A stretch of 64,000 bases of DNA from Micromonospora sp. NBRC 110009 (GTDB lineage: Bacteria; Actinomycetota; Actinomycetes; Mycobacteriales; Micromonosporaceae), in NCBI RefSeq assembly GCF_030518795.1, contig NZ_CP130427.1, positions 4,216,001 to 4,280,000 on the forward strand, given 5' to 3'. A model generated the notes under the pieces. It saw only the letters and a list, made by a program, of their open reading frames with translations, did no database searches and was not told the DNA's origin. Positions 32,976 through 40,778 of this stretch are shown here, piece after piece. The stretch's first letter is position 1. Each line of letters opens with the position of its first letter. Both the position numbers and the translations under genes were made by a program.

Positions 32976-33694
32976 GACCGGCCCTCCTCGCTCGCTCTGA
33001 TCAGCCGGAGGAACGCCTCCTCCAGGTCGTGCACGCCGGTGGCGGCGCGAACCGCGTCCGGGGTGTCGTCGGCGATCAGCCTGCCGTCCCGGATCAGCAG
33101 CAGCCGGTCGCAGCGCGCCGCCTCGTCCATCACGTGGCTGGACACCAGCAGCGTCGTTCCGGCGGCGGCCATGGCGTGGAACCGGGCCCACAGGTCGGCC
33201 CGGAGCACCGGGTCCTGGCCGACGGTGGGCTCGTCCAGGATGACCAGCTCCGGGTCGCCGACCAGGGCGCAGGCCAGCGAGGCCCGGCTGCGCTGGCCGC
33301 CGGAGAGGGTGGCGACCAGCTGGTCGGCGGCCTCGGACAGCCCCACGTCGGCCACCGCGCCGTCCGCGTCGGCCCGCCCGCGCCCGTGCAGGGCGGCGAA
33401 GTAGCGCGCGTTCTCCCGGACGGTCAGGTCGGCGTAGACGCTGGGCGCCTGGGTGAGGTAGCCGACCCGGCGGCGCAGTTCCGCCGTGCCGGCCGGGCGG
33501 CCGAGCACGGTGACGCTGCCCGAACCGACCGTCTGCACCCCGACGATCGCGCGCATCAGGGTGGTCTTGCCGCTGCCGCTGGGCCCGAGCAACCCGGTGA
33601 CCGCGCCGCGGGGGACCGTGCAGGAGATGCCCTTGAGCACCCGCCGGCCGCCCCGGTCGACCACCAGGTCACGGACCACGACCGCGTCGTCCAT
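32972..33694 (-). CDS. ABC-2 transporter ATP-binding protein (DrrA-like)
   Basis: 240 residues from an ATG whose first base is 33694, with TTGGAGG five to six bases before it; a TTG at 33706 would overlap that site. All motifs are intact: Walker A GPSGSGKTT, Q-loop YLTQAPSVYADLTVREN, signature LSGGQRSR, Walker B LVILDEPTVGQDP and the switch His in LLVSSHVMDEA. The LDEPTVGQDP block and drug-exporter context resemble DrrA. It energises the permease encoded next and is first in the operon controlled by the downstream TetR. Confidence 0.92.
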   Translation of the reverse strand: MDDAVVVRDLVVDRGGRRVLKGISCTVPRGAVTGLLGPSGSGKTTLMRAIVGVQTVGSGSVTVLGRPAGTAELRRRVGYLTQAPSVYADLTVRENARYFAALHGRGRADADGAVADVGLSEAADQLVATLSGGQRSRASLACALVGDPELVILDEPTVGQDPVLRADLWARFHAMAAAGTTLLVSSHVMDEAARCDRLLLIRDGRLIADDTPDAVRAATGVHDLEEAFLRLIRASEEGRS

Positions 33695-33722
33695 GCCCGC
33701 CTCCAAAACTCATCATGCGTTG

Positions 33723-33758
33723 AACTCAACGCTAGTTGAGTTGAGCGCCTCGGCGCAA
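33723..33758 (-). promoter_or_regulatory. ABC-2/TetR operon promoter with operator dyad over the -10
   Basis: On the minus strand TTGCGC (33758-33753) and TAGCGT (33734-33729) are 18 bases apart. AACTCAAC-GCTA-GTTGAGTT (33723-33742), a perfect 8-4-8 dyad, covers this -10. It is the obvious operator for the operon's own TetR repressor. Confidence 0.55.
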
Positions 33759-33760
33759 GG

Positions 33761-33791
33761 TTGACTTCGAGTGCCCTCGAACTGGAAGCCT
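33761..33791 (+). promoter_or_regulatory. MerR-type promoter with long spacer and dyad
   Basis: TTGACT (33761-33766) is 19 bases from AAGCCT (33786-33791). The dyad TTCGAG-TGCC-CTCGAA (33766-33781) lies inside the over-long spacer, the classic MerR arrangement in which the activator untwists DNA. The -10 ends seven bases before the GTG at 33799. Confidence 0.55.
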
Positions 33792-33798
33792 GGGGTGC

Positions 33799-34188
33799 GT
33801 GGACATCAGCACGCGGGAGATGAGCCTCACCGTCGGTGAGGCGGCGGAACGGGTCGGCCTGACCACCTACACCCTGCGCTGGTACGAGCAGGAGGGCCTG
33901 GTCGCCCCGGTCGGGCGGGACTCCTCCGGCCGCCGGCGCTACACCGAGTCCGACATCAACTGGCTGTTCCTGCTCACCCGGCTGCGTCGGACCGGGATGC
34001 CGGTGCGGGACATGCGCCGCTACGCCGAGCTGGCGCGCCAGGGCGACCGGACGCTCGGCGCCCGGCGAGCGCTCTTCGAGGCGCACCGGGCCCGGGTGCT
34101 GGCCCGGATGGCCGAACTGAAGGAGGACCTCAAGGTGCTCGACTACAAGATCGACGCGTACCGCAGGGCGGAGGAGGAACTGGCATGA
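33799..34188 (+). CDS. MerR-family transcriptional activator
   Basis: 129 residues from GTG 33799. The winged helix is at the N-terminus: LTVGEAAERVGLTTYTLRWYEQEGL, then GRRRYTESDINWLFLLTRLR. A dimerisation helix follows (about 80-125) ending AYRRAEEELA. There is no cysteine metal-binding set, so the effector is not a typical metal; this subgroup usually pairs with aldo/keto reductases. The stop overlaps the reductase ATG (ATGA), so regulator and enzyme are translated together from the dyad-bearing promoter at 33761. Confidence 0.92.
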   Translation: MDISTREMSLTVGEAAERVGLTTYTLRWYEQEGLVAPVGRDSSGRRRYTESDINWLFLLTRLRRTGMPVRDMRRYAELARQGDRTLGARRALFEAHRARVLARMAELKEDLKVLDYKIDAYRRAEEELA

Positions 34189-35189
34189 TCCGGCGACGAG
34201 TGGGTGCGACCGGTCCGGAGGTCTCGGCGATCGGCCTCGGCTGCATGGGCATGAGCTTCGCGTACGGCGGGGCCGACGACGCCGAGTCGACGCGGACCCT
34301 GCACCGGGCGCTCGACCTCGGGGTCAACCACCTCGACACCGCCGACATGTACGGCTTCGGGGCGAACGAGCGGCTGCTCGCCCCGGTGCTGCGGGCGCGG
34401 CGGGACGAGGTCTTCCTCGCCACCAAGTTCGGCAACCGCACCAGCGGCGACAGCTTCGGCGGCACCGGCACCCCCGGCGCGTACGTGGACAGCAGCGCCG
34501 CCTGGGCCCGGCAGGCCTGCGACGCCTCGCTGGGCCGGCTCGGGGTGGAGACCATCGACCTGTACTACCTGCACCGGCGCAACCCGGAGACGCTGATCGA
34601 GGAGACCGTCGGCGCGCTGGCCGGCCTCGTCGAGGCCGGCAAGGTGCGGCTGATCGGCCTCTCCGAGGTCAACCCGGCGACGCTGCGCGCGGCGCACGCC
34701 GTGCATCCGATCTCGGCGGTGCAGATGGAGTACTCGCTGTTCACCCGGGACGTCGAGGGGGAGATGCTGGCCACCTGCCGGGAGCTGGGGGTGTCCCTGG
34801 TGGCGTACTCGCCGGTCGGGCGGGGGCTGCTCACCGGGGCGATCACCAGCCGCGAGCAGCTCGCCGAGGACGACTGGCGGCGGAACGTGCCCCGCTTCGC
34901 CGACGGCAACTTCGACGCCAACCTGAAGCTGGCCGAGGCGGTGCGCGAGGTGGCGGCCGAGATCGGCTGCACGCCGGCCCAGGCCGCGCTGGCCTGGCTG
35001 CTCGCCCAGGGCGAGGACATCCTGCCCATCCCGGGCACCAAGCGGGTCCGCTACCTGGAGGAGAACGCGGCGGCGGCCGACCTGCGGCTGACCCCGGAGC
35101 AGCAGGCCCGGCTCGGCGCGGCGGTGCCGGCCGGGGCGGTGGCCGGGGAAAGGTATACCGCGGCAGGAATGCGAACGGTCGGGCACTAG
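34185..35189 (+). CDS. Aldo/keto reductase
   Basis: 334 residues from ATG 34185 overlapping the MerR stop. The catalytic tetrad is visible: Asp and Tyr in HLDTADMYGFGANE (near 50-55), Lys in VFLATKFGNR (near 84) and His in LYYLHRRNPE (near 128). The C-terminal NADP site includes LPIPGTKRVRYLEEN. An AKR13/YakC-like branch is suggested by FGFG after the Tyr and the overall layout. It reduces aldehydes or ketones with NADPH; the substrate is unknown. MerR coupling suggests induction by an electrophile. Confidence 0.92.
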   Translation: MIRRRVGATGPEVSAIGLGCMGMSFAYGGADDAESTRTLHRALDLGVNHLDTADMYGFGANERLLAPVLRARRDEVFLATKFGNRTSGDSFGGTGTPGAYVDSSAAWARQACDASLGRLGVETIDLYYLHRRNPETLIEETVGALAGLVEAGKVRLIGLSEVNPATLRAAHAVHPISAVQMEYSLFTRDVEGEMLATCRELGVSLVAYSPVGRGLLTGAITSREQLAEDDWRRNVPRFADGNFDANLKLAEAVREVAAEIGCTPAQAALAWLLAQGEDILPIPGTKRVRYLEENAAAADLRLTPEQQARLGAAVPAGAVAGERYTAAGMRTVGH

Positions 35190-35210
35190 CCCCTCGCCTC
35201 GGACAGCGGT

Positions 35211-35238
35211 CAGCCACCCCCGGATCCGGGGGTGGCTG
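35211..35238. terminator. 28-bp perfect palindrome after the aldo/keto reductase gene
   Basis: CAGCCACCCCCGGA followed immediately by its complement TCCGGGGGTGGCTG forms a stem of about 12 bp with a four-base loop, 21 bases after the stop. No T-tract follows. Confidence 0.7.
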
Positions 35239-35305
35239 GCCGCGCCGCTGGACCGGCCGGCGCCCGCCTCGCGGGACACGTCGGCGGCGCCCGGGCCGCG
35301 TGCGG

Positions 35306-35311
35306 GAGAAT
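35306..35311 (+). promoter_or_regulatory. Possible -10 for a leaderless hisI-trpE transcript
   Basis: GAGAAT ends eight bases before the hisI GTG (35320). It matches TANNNT at positions 2 and 6 only. No Shine-Dalgarno sequence is present. Confidence 0.35.
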
Positions 35312-35319
35312 GGCTGACT

Positions 35320-35754
35320 GTGCCCGCCTCTGACGCGCCGGTGACCGGCGCCTCCGCCAGTTCCGGCGGCGCCGTGGCCGCCGGCCCGGCCCGCCCCTCC
35401 CGGCTCGACCCGGCCATCGCCGCCCGGCTCCGCCGCACCCCGGACGGCCTGGTGGCCGCCGTGGTGCGCGAGCACGACTCGGGCGAGGTGCTGATGGTCG
35501 CCTGGATGGACGACGAGGCGCTGCACCGCACCCTGACCACCGGCCGGGCCACCTACTGGTCGCGCAGCAGGCAGGAGTACTGGGTGAAGGGCGCCACCTC
35601 CGGCCACCACCAGTACGTCCGCTTGGTGGCCCTGGACTGCGACGGGGACGCCCTGCTGGTCAGCGTCGACCAGGTCGGCGCGGCCTGCCACACCGGGCAC
35701 CGCACCTGCTTCTTCACCGAGCTACCGGTCAGTTCCCCGGAGGCGGCCTCATGA
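35320..35754 (+). CDS. hisI: Phosphoribosyl-AMP cyclohydrolase
   Basis: 144 residues from GTG 35320; the first 28 residues are a low-complexity Ala/Ser/Pro leader. Catalytic features: EVLMVAWMDDEAL, then TYWSRSRQEYWVKG, and the zinc cysteines in LDCDGD and AACHTGHRTCFF. It opens the ring of phosphoribosyl-AMP in step 3 of histidine synthesis. Single-domain form without HisE. Its ATGA overlap with trpE puts a histidine enzyme at the head of a tryptophan operon, an arrangement known in actinobacteria. Confidence 0.95.
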   Translation: MPASDAPVTGASASSGGAVAAGPARPSRLDPAIAARLRRTPDGLVAAVVREHDSGEVLMVAWMDDEALHRTLTTGRATYWSRSRQEYWVKGATSGHHQYVRLVALDCDGDALLVSVDQVGAACHTGHRTCFFTELPVSSPEAAS

Positions 35755-37304
35755 CGGACGGCACGGTCAGCCCCGACCTGGCCACCTTCGCCGACCTGGC
35801 GGCCCGCTGGCGGGTCGTGCCGGTCACCCGCCGGCTGCTCGCCGACGCCGAGACCCCGGTCGGCGTCTACCGCAAGCTGGCCGGCGGTCCGGGCACCTTC
35901 CTGCTGGAATCCGCCGAGCAGGGCGTCGGCTCCGCCGGCATGGCCTGGTCGCGCTATTCGTTCATCGGCGTGCGCAGCGCCGCCACGCTCACCGAGCGGG
36001 ACGGCACGGCGGTCTGGGCCGGCGCGCCGCCGGTCGGCGTACCGGCCTCCGGCGACCCGGTGGCGGTGCTCCGGGAGACGGTCGCGGCCCTGGCCGGCCC
36101 GGCCTGGGACCCGGCCAGCGGCATGCCGCCGCTGACCGGCGGCATGGTCGGCTACCTCGGCTACGACCTGGTCCGCCGCTTCGAGCGGCTGCCCGAGCTG
36201 ACCGAGGACGAGCTCGGCGTGCCCGAGCTCGGCATGATGCTCGCCACCGACCTGGTGGTGCTCGACCACTACGACGGCTCGGCGATCCTGGTCGCCAACG
36301 CGGTGCTGCCGCCGCTCGACGCCCCCGACCGGGCGGCCCTCGTCGCGGCGGCCTACCACCACGCGGTCGGGCGGCTGGACGCGATGACCACCGCCCTGTC
36401 CCGACCGATTCCGCCCATGATCTCGACAGTCGCCCGGCCCGCGGTCGGCGACGTGGTCAGCCGGACGCCGGACGGCGGCTATCCGAAGGCGGTGGAGGCG
36501 GCCAAGGAGGCGATCCGGGCCGGCGAGTGCTTCCAGATCGTGCTCAGCCAGCGCTTCGAGCGGCCGACCCACGCCGACCCGCTCGACGTCTACCGGGTGC
36601 TGCGCACCACCAACCCGAGCCCGTACATGTACCTGCTGCGCTTCGACGGCTTCGACATCGTCGGCTCCTCGCCGGAGGCGCACCTCAAGGTGAGCACCGG
36701 CGCGGACGGGCGGCGGCGGGCGCTGCTGCACCCGATCGCCGGCACCCGGCCGCGCGGCGGTTCACCGGAGGCCGACGCCCGGCTCGCCGCCGAGCTGCTC
36801 GCCGACCCGAAGGAGCGCGCCGAGCACGTCATGCTGGTCGACCTGGGCCGCAACGACCTGGGCCGGGTCTGCCGGCCGGGCACGGTCGAGGTGCCGGAGT
36901 TCGCCACCATCGAGCGCTACAGCCACGTCATGCACATCGTCTCGACGGTCGTCGGGGAGCTGCGCGAGGACCGCACCGCGTTCGACGCGCTCGCCGCGAC
37001 GTTCCCGGCCGGCACCCTCTCCGGCGCGCCGAAGGTGCGGGCCATGGAGATCATCGAGGAGCTGGAGCCGGCCCGGCGCGGTCTCTACGGCGGCACCGTC
37101 GGCTACTTCGGCTTCGGCGGCGACCTGGACATGGCGATCGCCATCCGGACCGCGCTGATCCGGGACGGCCGGGCCTACGTCCAGGCCGGGGCGGGGGTGG
37201 TGGCCGATTCCGATCCCGCCGCCGAGGACCAGGAGACCCGCAACAAGGCGGCCGCGGTGCTCGCCGCGATCGCCGCCGCCGAGACGCTGAGGCCGGCGCG
37301 ATGA
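35751..37304 (+). CDS. trpE: Anthranilate synthase component I
   Basis: 517 residues from ATG 35751 overlapping the hisI stop. The feedback-inhibition segment is intact: LLESAEQG near residue 43, by analogy with the LLES tryptophan-binding motif. The chorismate-binding C-terminal domain has GECFQIVLSQRFE, TNPSPYMYLLRF, IAGTRPRGG, LVDLGRNDLGR and SGAPKVRAMEIIEELEP. It makes anthranilate from chorismate with ammonia from TrpG; no trpG is in this window, so the glutaminase subunit must come from elsewhere. The next gene overlaps its stop. Confidence 0.96.
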   Translation: MTDGTVSPDLATFADLAARWRVVPVTRRLLADAETPVGVYRKLAGGPGTFLLESAEQGVGSAGMAWSRYSFIGVRSAATLTERDGTAVWAGAPPVGVPASGDPVAVLRETVAALAGPAWDPASGMPPLTGGMVGYLGYDLVRRFERLPELTEDELGVPELGMMLATDLVVLDHYDGSAILVANAVLPPLDAPDRAALVAAAYHHAVGRLDAMTTALSRPIPPMISTVARPAVGDVVSRTPDGGYPKAVEAAKEAIRAGECFQIVLSQRFERPTHADPLDVYRVLRTTNPSPYMYLLRFDGFDIVGSSPEAHLKVSTGADGRRRALLHPIAGTRPRGGSPEADARLAAELLADPKERAEHVMLVDLGRNDLGRVCRPGTVEVPEFATIERYSHVMHIVSTVVGELREDRTAFDALAATFPAGTLSGAPKVRAMEIIEELEPARRGLYGGTVGYFGFGGDLDMAIAIRTALIRDGRAYVQAGAGVVADSDPAAEDQETRNKAAAVLAAIAAAETLRPAR

Positions 37305-37885
37305 GCGAGCCCACGGTCGCGGCCACCGCGCCGTCGCCGGCCGCCCGGGGCCGGCGCGAGCTGACGTACGCGGTGTTGCTCTGCCTGGCCGGCGCGGGCC
37401 TGGCCCTCTGGGCGGTGACCCGGACCTGGTCGGTCGAGCTGACCGCCCGGGGGTCACTGCCGCCGGCGCGGCACGCCCGCACGGGCGTGGACCTGCTGCC
37501 CTGGGTCTCCGCGCTGGCCCTGGTCGGGCTGGCCGGTGGGGGCGCGGTGCTGGCCACCCGGGGGCGGGTCCGCCGCCTGCTGGGCGGCCTGCTGGCCCTG
37601 GTGGGGCTGGCCGTGGCGGCCGGCGGCGGCTACGGCCTGACCGGCTCCTTCGAGGGCGGGGTGAGCCGGCAGTGGCCGGCGCTGGTGCTGGCCGGCGGCC
37701 TGGTCGCGGCGGTCGGCGGGGCGCTCACCGCGGTGCGCGGCGCCGGCTGGCCGGCGATGGGTGCCCGGTACGAGCGACCGGCCCGATCGGCGGCCCCGCC
37801 GGGTGCGGACCGGCCGGCGGTCGAGCGGGGCACCCGGGACGCCTGGGAGGCGCTCGACCGGGGCGAGGACCCGACGGTCAGCTGA
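37301..37885 (+). CDS. Trp-operon-associated membrane protein (TIGR02234 type)
   Basis: 194 residues from ATG 37301 in an ATGA overlap with trpE. Four membrane helices: about 22-40, 63-83, 90-110 and 122-145, with WAVTRTWSVELT after the first. The hydrophilic tail (about 150-194) is Arg/Pro/Ala-rich. The family occurs next to trpE/trpC in actinobacteria and has no proven function; a role in tryptophan transport or pathway organisation has been supposed. The C-terminal codons GTC AGC TGA are part of a 12-bp palindrome repeated at the convergent gene. Confidence 0.85.
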   Translation: MSEPTVAATAPSPAARGRRELTYAVLLCLAGAGLALWAVTRTWSVELTARGSLPPARHARTGVDLLPWVSALALVGLAGGGAVLATRGRVRRLLGGLLALVGLAVAAGGGYGLTGSFEGGVSRQWPALVLAGGLVAAVGGALTAVRGAGWPAMGARYERPARSAAPPGADRPAVERGTRDAWEALDRGEDPTVS

Positions 37886-37931
37886 CCGCGCGTCCCGCGC
37901 CTCGGGGCGTTCCCGGGTTGGTCAGCTGACC
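37876..37931. terminator. Twin palindromes at the convergent gene ends
   Basis: The palindrome GGTCAGCTGACC occurs at 37876-37887 and again at 37920-37931; each contains the TGA of one of two convergent genes. Together they could form a long bidirectional stem. Confidence 0.45.
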
Positions 37932-38209
37932 GGCGTGGCGTCGCGCGCGTCGCGGCGCTCGCGGACCGCGGCCCCGGCTGCGGCCCGGGCGGCGGCCAGC
38001 TCGGCCACCAGGCGGTCCAGTTCGCGGCGCTGCGCGGCCCGGGCCCGGTCGGCGCAGACCGCCTCCCAGGCGTTGCCGCGGGCGGTCCGCATCCGGCCGT
38101 CGCCGGCCATGGCGCGTTCGAGGGTGTGCACCACGCCGACGGCGAGCGACGCGACGCTCCGGGAGATCGTGGTGAAGTCGATGGTCTGGTTCGGCCCGCT
38201 GGTGCTCAT
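37922..38209 (-). CDS. Small helical protein of unknown function
   Basis: 95 residues from an ATG whose first base is 38209; a GTG at 38215 is also possible and earlier starts look non-coding. The N-terminal 45 residues have TISRSVASLAVGVVHTLERAM, and the rest is an Arg/Ala/Glu-rich helix likely to be a coiled coil (RARAAQRRELDRLVAELAAARA). No family recognised. It is convergent with the trp-associated membrane gene and shares a palindromic end with it. It may be real and species-specific; its codon pattern is consistent with coding. Confidence 0.5.
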   Translation of the reverse strand: MSTSGPNQTIDFTTISRSVASLAVGVVHTLERAMAGDGRMRTARGNAWEAVCADRARAAQRRELDRLVAELAAARAAAGAAVRERRDARDATPVS

Positions 38210-38608
38210 GGTCACCCCGCACGAGATCGTTGGCGACGATTGGCAGCCGCCTCGTCGAGTCTGCCCGAGCCCGATGCTGCCGGGCTCACGTTTCGCCGCC
38301 ATGAAGCGCAGGTCAACTCTCCGTCAGCCCCGGCGACCTGGGCAGGGCCGTTCGTCCTTGAGCTTGGTCACAGCATCGAGGGACGTCACCGTCCTGCGCG
38401 GCCGGGACGGGCGTGGTGAGATAGGTCATGGGCCACTGTCGATGCCATGGCCGCGGGTGCGGGGCGTGCCCGGGCGGCGGCCGATCGACACGGTGGCGCT
38501 GCGTGACACCGTGTTCACCGGAAGTCGGTCATCATGCCACAGCCCATTTCGTGAGGAGCGCCATACCCCCGGGACTTGTCGCCAGGTGGCGCCACCTAGC
38601 ATCGGCCC
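38210..38608. other. 399-base gap upstream of trpC
   Basis: No supported gene. It holds ACACGGTG/CACCGTGT (38488-38495 and 38507-38514), an 8-bp inverted repeat with an 11-base loop, and the trpC promoter region at 38576-38602. I found no run of Trp codons that would mark a classical attenuator. Confidence 0.6.
38576..38602 (+). promoter_or_regulatory. Candidate trpCBA promoter with 14-bp operator palindrome
   Basis: TTGTCG (38576-38581) and TAGCAT (38597-38602) are 15 bases apart and the spacer is filled by the perfect palindrome AGGTGGCGCCACCT (38584-38597). The -10 ends six bases before the trpC ATG. A dimeric repressor on the palindrome would block the promoter; the short spacer suggests a weak or activator-dependent promoter. 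Confidence 0.45.
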
Positions 38609-39499
38609 ATGACACCCGGAGAGGGGAGTCCGTTGGTGACTGCTGAGCATGCGCACGCGGAGGGGGACGACGCCGGTTCGGCGGCGTCCGCAAGCGTGCT
38701 CGACGAGATCCTGGCCGGCGTCCGCGAGGACGTGGCCCGGCGACAGGCGCAGGTTCCGCTGGAGCGGATCCGGGAGCTGGCCGCCGCCGCACCGCCGCCG
38801 CTGGACGCGTACGCCGCCCTGCGCCGGCCCGGCGTGGCCGTGATCGCCGAGGTCAAGCGTTCGTCGCCGTCCAAGGGCCGGATCGCCGAGATCGCCGACC
38901 CGGCCGACCTGGCCGGCGAGTACGCGGCCGGCGGCGCGCGGGCGATCAGCGTGCTGACCGAGGGGCGCTGGTTCGGCGGGTCGCTGGACGACCTGGCCGC
39001 CGTGCGCGCCGCGGTGCAGGTGCCGGTGCTCCGCAAGGACTTCGTGATCTCCAGCTACCAGGTGCACGAGGCGCGGGCCCACGGCGCCGACCTGGTGCTG
39101 CTGATCGTCGCCGCGCTGGAGCAGAACGCGCTGGTCGGGCTCCTGGAGCGGATCGAGTCGCTCGGCATGACCGCGCTGGTCGAGGTGCACACCGAGGAGG
39201 AGGCCGACCGGGCCCTGGAGGCCGGCGCGCAGGTGATCGGGGTCAACGCCCGTGACCTGCGTACCCTTGAGGTCGACCGCTCGGTGTTCGAGCGGATCGC
39301 GCCCGGCCTGCCGAGCAGCGTCGTCAAGATCGCCGAGTCCGGCGTGCGCGGCCCGCACGACCTCATCCGGTACGCCTCGGCGGGCGCCGACGCGGTCCTG
39401 GTCGGCGAGGGCCTGGTCACCCAGAAGAGCCCCCGCGAGGCGGTCGCCGAGCTGGTCAACGCCGGCAACCACCCGGCCACGCCCCGCCCGGTGCGCTGA
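38609..39499 (+). CDS. trpC: Indole-3-glycerol phosphate synthase
   Basis: 296 residues from ATG 38609; a TTG at 38633 or GTG at 38636 behind GAGAGGGGAG are alternatives giving about 287 residues, closer to the usual 269. The barrel shows VIAEVKRSSPSKGRIAE with the catalytic Lys, VLRKDFVISSYQV, LVLLIVAALEQ, VEVHTEEEADRALEAGA, IGVNARDLRTLEVD and IAESGVRGP. It closes the indole ring from CdRP. It heads trpC-trpB-trpA and is separated from hisI-trpE by about 1.3 kb. Confidence 0.95.
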   Translation: MTPGEGSPLVTAEHAHAEGDDAGSAASASVLDEILAGVREDVARRQAQVPLERIRELAAAAPPPLDAYAALRRPGVAVIAEVKRSSPSKGRIAEIADPADLAGEYAAGGARAISVLTEGRWFGGSLDDLAAVRAAVQVPVLRKDFVISSYQVHEARAHGADLVLLIVAALEQNALVGLLERIESLGMTALVEVHTEEEADRALEAGAQVIGVNARDLRTLEVDRSVFERIAPGLPSSVVKIAESGVRGPHDLIRYASAGADAVLVGEGLVTQKSPREAVAELVNAGNHPATPRPVR

Positions 39500-39538
39500 C
39501 CCGCGCCGGGTCCCGACACCTGAGGAGAGGACACCGCG

Positions 39539-40774
39539 ATGAGCGTCGACGCCTCGACCGGGGCCGGCCAGGTCCCCGACGCCGCCGGCCACTTCGGCCG
39601 GTTCGGCGGTCGGTTCGTCCCGGAGGCGCTGGTCGCCGCGCTGGACGAGCTGGACGCGGCGTACCGCAAGGCGATGACCGACGAGGCCTTCCTCGCCGAG
39701 TTCGACGCCCTGCTGCGCGACTACGCCGGGACCCCGTCCATGCTCTACGAGGCCCGGCGGTTCTCCGCGAAGGCGGGAGCGCGGGTCCTGCTCAAGCGGG
39801 AGGACCTCAACCACACCGGCGCGCACAAGGTGCGCAACGTGCTCGGCCAGGCACTGCTCACCAAGCGGATGGGCAAGTCCCGGGTGATCGCCGAGACCGG
39901 CGCCGGCCAGCACGGCGTGGCCACCGCCACCGCCGCCGCCCTGTTCGACCTCGAGTGCGTGGTCTACATGGGCGAGGTGGACACCGAGCGGCAGGCGCTC
40001 AACGTGGCTCGGATGCGGATGCTCGGCGCCACCGTCGTCCCGGTCACCACCGGCTCGCGGACCCTCAAGGACGCGATGAACGAGGCGATGCGGGACTGGG
40101 TCGCCAACGTCGACGACACCCACTACCTGATCGGCACCGCCGCCGGCCCGCACCCGTTCCCCGAGATGGTCCGGGACTTCGTGCGCGGCATCGGCGAGGA
40201 GGCCCGCCGGCAGTGCCTCGACCTGACCGGCGCGCTGCCGGACGCGGTCGCGGCCTGCGTGGGCGGCGGCTCCAACGCGCTCGGCATCTTCCACGCCTTC
40301 GTCCCCGACACCGGGGTGCGGCTGTACGGCTTCGAGGCCGGCGGCGAGGGCGTCGAGACGGGCCGGCACGCCGCCAGCATCACCGGCGGCTCCTCCGGCG
40401 TGCTGCACGGCACCCGGACCTACGTGCTGCAGAACGAGGACGGCCAGACGATCGAGTCGCACTCGATCTCGGCCGGCCTGGACTACCCCGGGGTCGGGCC
40501 GGAGCACGCCTGGCTGCACGACAGCGGCCGGGCGACGTACCTGCCGGTCAACGACGACGAGGCGATGGCCGCGTTCGAGCTGCTCTGCCGCACCGAGGGG
40601 ATCATCCCGGCGATCGAGAGCTCGCACGCGCTCGCCGGCGCCCTGAAGATCGCCCCGCAGCTCGCCGCCGAGCTGGGCCGGGAGCCGGTCATCGTGGTCA
40701 ACCTCTCCGGCCGGGGCGACAAGGACGTGCACACCGCCGGTGGCTACTTCGGCATCCTCGACAAGGAGCAGTGA
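39539..40774 (+). CDS. trpB: Tryptophan synthase beta chain
   Basis: 411 residues from ATG 39539, eight bases after TGAGGAGAGG. PLP-binding lysine in LNHTGAHKVRNVLGQAL, ETGAGQHGVATATAAA, the phosphate-binding glycine loop VGGGSNALG, and a late SGRGDKDVHT, all as in TrpB1. It condenses indole with serine. Length and the order trpB-trpA fit the bifunctional alpha2-beta2 enzyme. TrpA follows after four bases. Confidence 0.97.
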   Translation: MSVDASTGAGQVPDAAGHFGRFGGRFVPEALVAALDELDAAYRKAMTDEAFLAEFDALLRDYAGTPSMLYEARRFSAKAGARVLLKREDLNHTGAHKVRNVLGQALLTKRMGKSRVIAETGAGQHGVATATAAALFDLECVVYMGEVDTERQALNVARMRMLGATVVPVTTGSRTLKDAMNEAMRDWVANVDDTHYLIGTAAGPHPFPEMVRDFVRGIGEEARRQCLDLTGALPDAVAACVGGGSNALGIFHAFVPDTGVRLYGFEAGGEGVETGRHAASITGGSSGVLHGTRTYVLQNEDGQTIESHSISAGLDYPGVGPEHAWLHDSGRATYLPVNDDEAMAAFELLCRTEGIIPAIESSHALAGALKIAPQLAAELGREPVIVVNLSGRGDKDVHTAGGYFGILDKEQ

Positions 40775-40778
40775 GATC

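Noticed and set aside
38428..38646. 72-codon open frame upstream of and overlapping trpC, Cys/His/Trp-bearing
   Set aside because: It has only two scattered Trp codons, no matching terminator/antiterminator pair and a poor start context, so I do not call a leader peptide or attenuator.
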